A stretch of 64,000 nucleotides of DNA from Synechococcus sp. RS9916 (GTDB lineage Bacteria > Cyanobacteriota > Cyanobacteriia > PCC-6307 > Cyanobiaceae): NCBI RefSeq assembly GCF_000153825.1, contig NZ_DS022299.1, positions 248,001 through 312,000 of the forward strand. Direction: 5' to 3'. Each line of letters begins with the position of its first letter. Position 1 is the first letter of the stretch. A program made the translations under genes and the position numbers. Under the pieces are notes generated by a model, which saw nothing but the letters and a program-made list of their open reading frames with translations, did not search any database and was not told where the DNA came from. Positions 62,152-64,000 of the stretch are shown here, piece by piece.

Positions 62152-64000
62152 TCAACCGCTGCTCTCTGCTCCCTTGGCCTCGAGGCTGCGCTTGGGGTCG
62201 TGTTTGAACACCATCACGCTCAGGGGAGGCAGGCAGAGATCAAGCGAGTTGTCATAGCCATGGATCCCCCACTCCTCGGAGTGCTTGCCGCCCATGTTGC
62301 CCAGGTTGCTGCCGCCATAACGGGCGGCATCGGTGTTGAACAACTCCGCATAGAAACCAGCCAGGGGGACGCCAACGCGGTAATGGGAGTGGCTTTGGGG
62401 GGTGAAGTTGGCCACCACCACGAGCCAGGTGCCACTGGTGCTCTCACGGCGCATGAAGCTGATCACCGAGTGGCGGTTGTCATTGCAGTCGATCCACTGG
62501 AAACCGTACTGATCAAAGTCATCGCGCCAGAGGGCTGGTTCTGCTTTGTAGAGGACGTTGAGGTCGTCCACCAGGCGCTGGACCCCTTGGTGAGGGTCGT
62601 ATTGGAGGAGGTCCCATTGCAGATCTCCCCACACATTCCATTCGGCCCGTTGACCGAATTCCATCCCCATAAAGATCGTCTTCTTGCCGGGATGGGTCCA
62701 CATGTAGGCGAGTAGAGCCCGGGTGTTGGCGTATTTCTGCCAATCGTCTCCCGGCATCTTGTGCAGCAGATGGCTCTTGCCGTGCACCACTTCATCGTGG
62801 CTCAAGGCCAGCATGAAGTTCTCGGTGTAGGTGTACCAGATCGAAAAGGTGATGTTGTTTTGGTGGAACTGGCGGAACCAGGGATCCAGCTCGAAGTAAT
62901 CGAGCATGTCGTGCATCCAGCCCATGTTCCATTTGAGGTTGAACCCGAGTCCTCCGATGTCGGTGGGCTGGGTCACCATCGGCCAGGTGGTGGATTCCTC
63001 CGCGATCGAGAGTGCACCGGGGTAGTGCTGGAACAGCACGTGGTTGGCCTGTTGGAGGAAGCGAACCGCTTCGGTGTTTTCCCGGCCGCCGTGTTCATTC
63101 GGAAGCCATTCACCGTCGGGACGCAGGTAATCGCGGTACAGCATTGATGCCACCGCATCCACTCGGATTCCGTCGATGTGGAACTGTTCGAACCAGAAGA
63201 TGAGGTTTGCCACAAGGAAGTTGCGCACTTCGTTGCGGCTGTAGTTGAAGATCAGCGTTCCCCACTCCTTGTGCTCGCCGATGCGGGGGTCGGCATGTTC
63301 GTAGAGGTGGGTGCCATCGAAGAAGGCCAGGCCATGGCTGTCCTTCGGGAAGTGGCCTGGAACCCAGTCGATGATCACGCCGATTCCTTCGGCATGGCAT
63401 CGATCCACAAAAGCGCGGAATTCATCCGGGCTGCCGAAACGGCTGGTGGGGGCGTACCAGCCCGTCACTTGATAGCCCCACGACCCATCGAACGGATGTT
63501 CCGTGATCGGCATCAGTTCGATATGCGTGAATCCGCGGGCTTTCACGTAGGGGATCACCCGATCAGCCAGCTCGGAGTAGGTGAGGAGTCGGGCCCCGGG
63601 TTTGAGATCGGCGGCCGGAACAGGAGCACGGGGGGTGCCATCGGCTTCGATGAACGGTTGATCCGCTGCGGCATGGATCCAGCTGCCCAGATGCATCTCG
63701 TAGACGGAGATGGGCTGATCGAGCGCGTTGCGGCTGTCGCGCGCTGTCATCCAGGAGCGATCGCTCCACTGGAAGGTGTCGAGTCTGGACACCAAGGAAC
63801 TGGTGTCGGGACGCACTTCGTGGCGGAAACCGTAGGGGTCGGCTTTCTGGTAGCAGTGCCCCTCTTGGGTGCGGATTTCGTATTTGTAAAGCGCTCCTTC
63901 CTGGATCCCAGGAATGAACAGTTCCCAGATGCCGCCCGTGCGTTGCTGCATGGGGTGATGGCGGCCATCCCAGGAGTTGAGATCCCCGATCACACTGACG
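62152..64000 (-). CDS. glgB: 1,4-alpha-glucan branching enzyme (N-terminus missing)
   Basis: Makes alpha-1,6 branches in glycogen. The gene runs off the right edge; the first residues seen ([16 protein letters not shown]) are inside the CBM48 region, and the GTG at 63993 is not the true start. Family motifs include the nucleophile Asp in [16 protein letters not shown], the acid Glu in [26 protein letters not shown] and [14 protein letters not shown]. The part here has 616 codons; the full protein is usually about 750-770. Confidence 0.96.
   Translation of the reverse strand, partial: VSVIGDLNSWDGRHHPMQQRTGGIWELFIPGIQEGALYKYEIRTQEGHCYQKADPYGFRHEVRPDTSSLVSRLDTFQWSDRSWMTARDSRNALDQPISVYEMHLGSWIHAAADQPFIEADGTPRAPVPAADLKPGARLLTYSELADRVIPYVKARGFTHIELMPITEHPFDGSWGYQVTGWYAPTSRFGSPDEFRAFVDRCHAEGIGVIIDWVPGHFPKDSHGLAFFDGTHLYEHADPRIGEHKEWGTLIFNYSRNEVRNFLVANLIFWFEQFHIDGIRVDAVASMLYRDYLRPDGEWLPNEHGGRENTEAVRFLQQANHVLFQHYPGALSIAEESTTWPMVTQPTDIGGLGFNLKWNMGWMHDMLDYFELDPWFRQFHQNNITFSIWYTYTENFMLALSHDEVVHGKSHLLHKMPGDDWQKYANTRALLAYMWTHPGKKTIFMGMEFGQRAEWNVWGDLQWDLLQYDPHQGVQRLVDDLNVLYKAEPALWRDDFDQYGFQWIDCNDNRHSVISFMRRESTSGTWLVVVANFTPQSHSHYRVGVPLAGFYAELFNTDAARYGGSNLGNMGGKHSEEWGIHGYDNSLDLCLPPLSVMVFKHDPKRSLEAKGAESSG

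Overview
The window reads as chromosomal DNA of a marine picocyanobacterium of the alpha-cyanobacterial type, most likely a Synechococcus (subcluster 5.1-like). The reasons are a form IA Rubisco inside a cso (alpha-)carboxysome operon, csoS1D and an rdgB/ham1-like gene just upstream, a ChpX/NdhF4/NdhD4 CO2-uptake module, acRAF and CbbX downstream, and plastocyanin, a cyAbrB regulator and many small cyanobacterium-only families elsewhere. Base composition is GC-rich over most of the window and looks clearly lower between about 46.6 and 52.3 kb. No strain name can be given from the sequence alone.

Layout. 0-15.2 kb is a carbon-concentrating island, nearly all on the + strand: csoS1D (cut by the left edge), rdgB (-), csoS1A, rbcL, rbcS, csoS2, csoSCA, csoS4A, csoS4B, csoS1E, ndhF4, ndhD4, chpX, acRAF, cbbX. 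These encode the shell, the enzyme cargo, the scaffold, the CO2-hydrating NDH-1 complex and two Rubisco helper proteins. 15.2-27.3 kb is housekeeping: a broken DUF3136-like gene, ridA, an iron-type ABC ATPase, gloB, hisG, an ABC exporter, a GNAT enzyme, two arsenosugar-type glycosyltransferases, htrA, dnaA, a ParB-like protein and glutathione reductase. 27.3-33.2 kb is a minus-strand operon of two DUF2231 membrane proteins, an oxidase (ctaC-D-E) and a GMC oxidoreductase. Subunit II lacks the CuA ligands, so I read this as a quinol-type ARTO oxidase. 33.3-36.1 kb holds a cation/Ca2+ antiporter divergent from a BicA-like SulP transporter. 36-46.5 kb holds pyrC, an SMP-30 protein, tRNA-Leu(UAA), ndhL, trpA, cyAbrB, a c-type cytochrome, a Nif11-cupin fusion, small membrane proteins, a group 2 sigma factor, a metalloprotease and hisIE.

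46.9-52.2 kb is the most unusual part, a minus-strand block. It contains an 1153-residue RTX-like protein with three almost identical 375-bp repeats rich in Ser and Tyr, a type IV pilin, a translationally coupled pilin-like protein, and a decayed RTX C-terminus with a frameshift. A 59-residue ORF lies upstream of the giant gene. This looks like an uncharacterised cell-surface or pilus-associated locus and is my best candidate for a previously undescribed system.

52.3-64 kb returns to ordinary content: a PTPS-like enzyme, clpB, several small conserved hypotheticals, a Nif11 peptide overlapping a cytochrome c6 gene, plastocyanin, an NAD-dependent epimerase, hemE, and glgB cut by the right edge.
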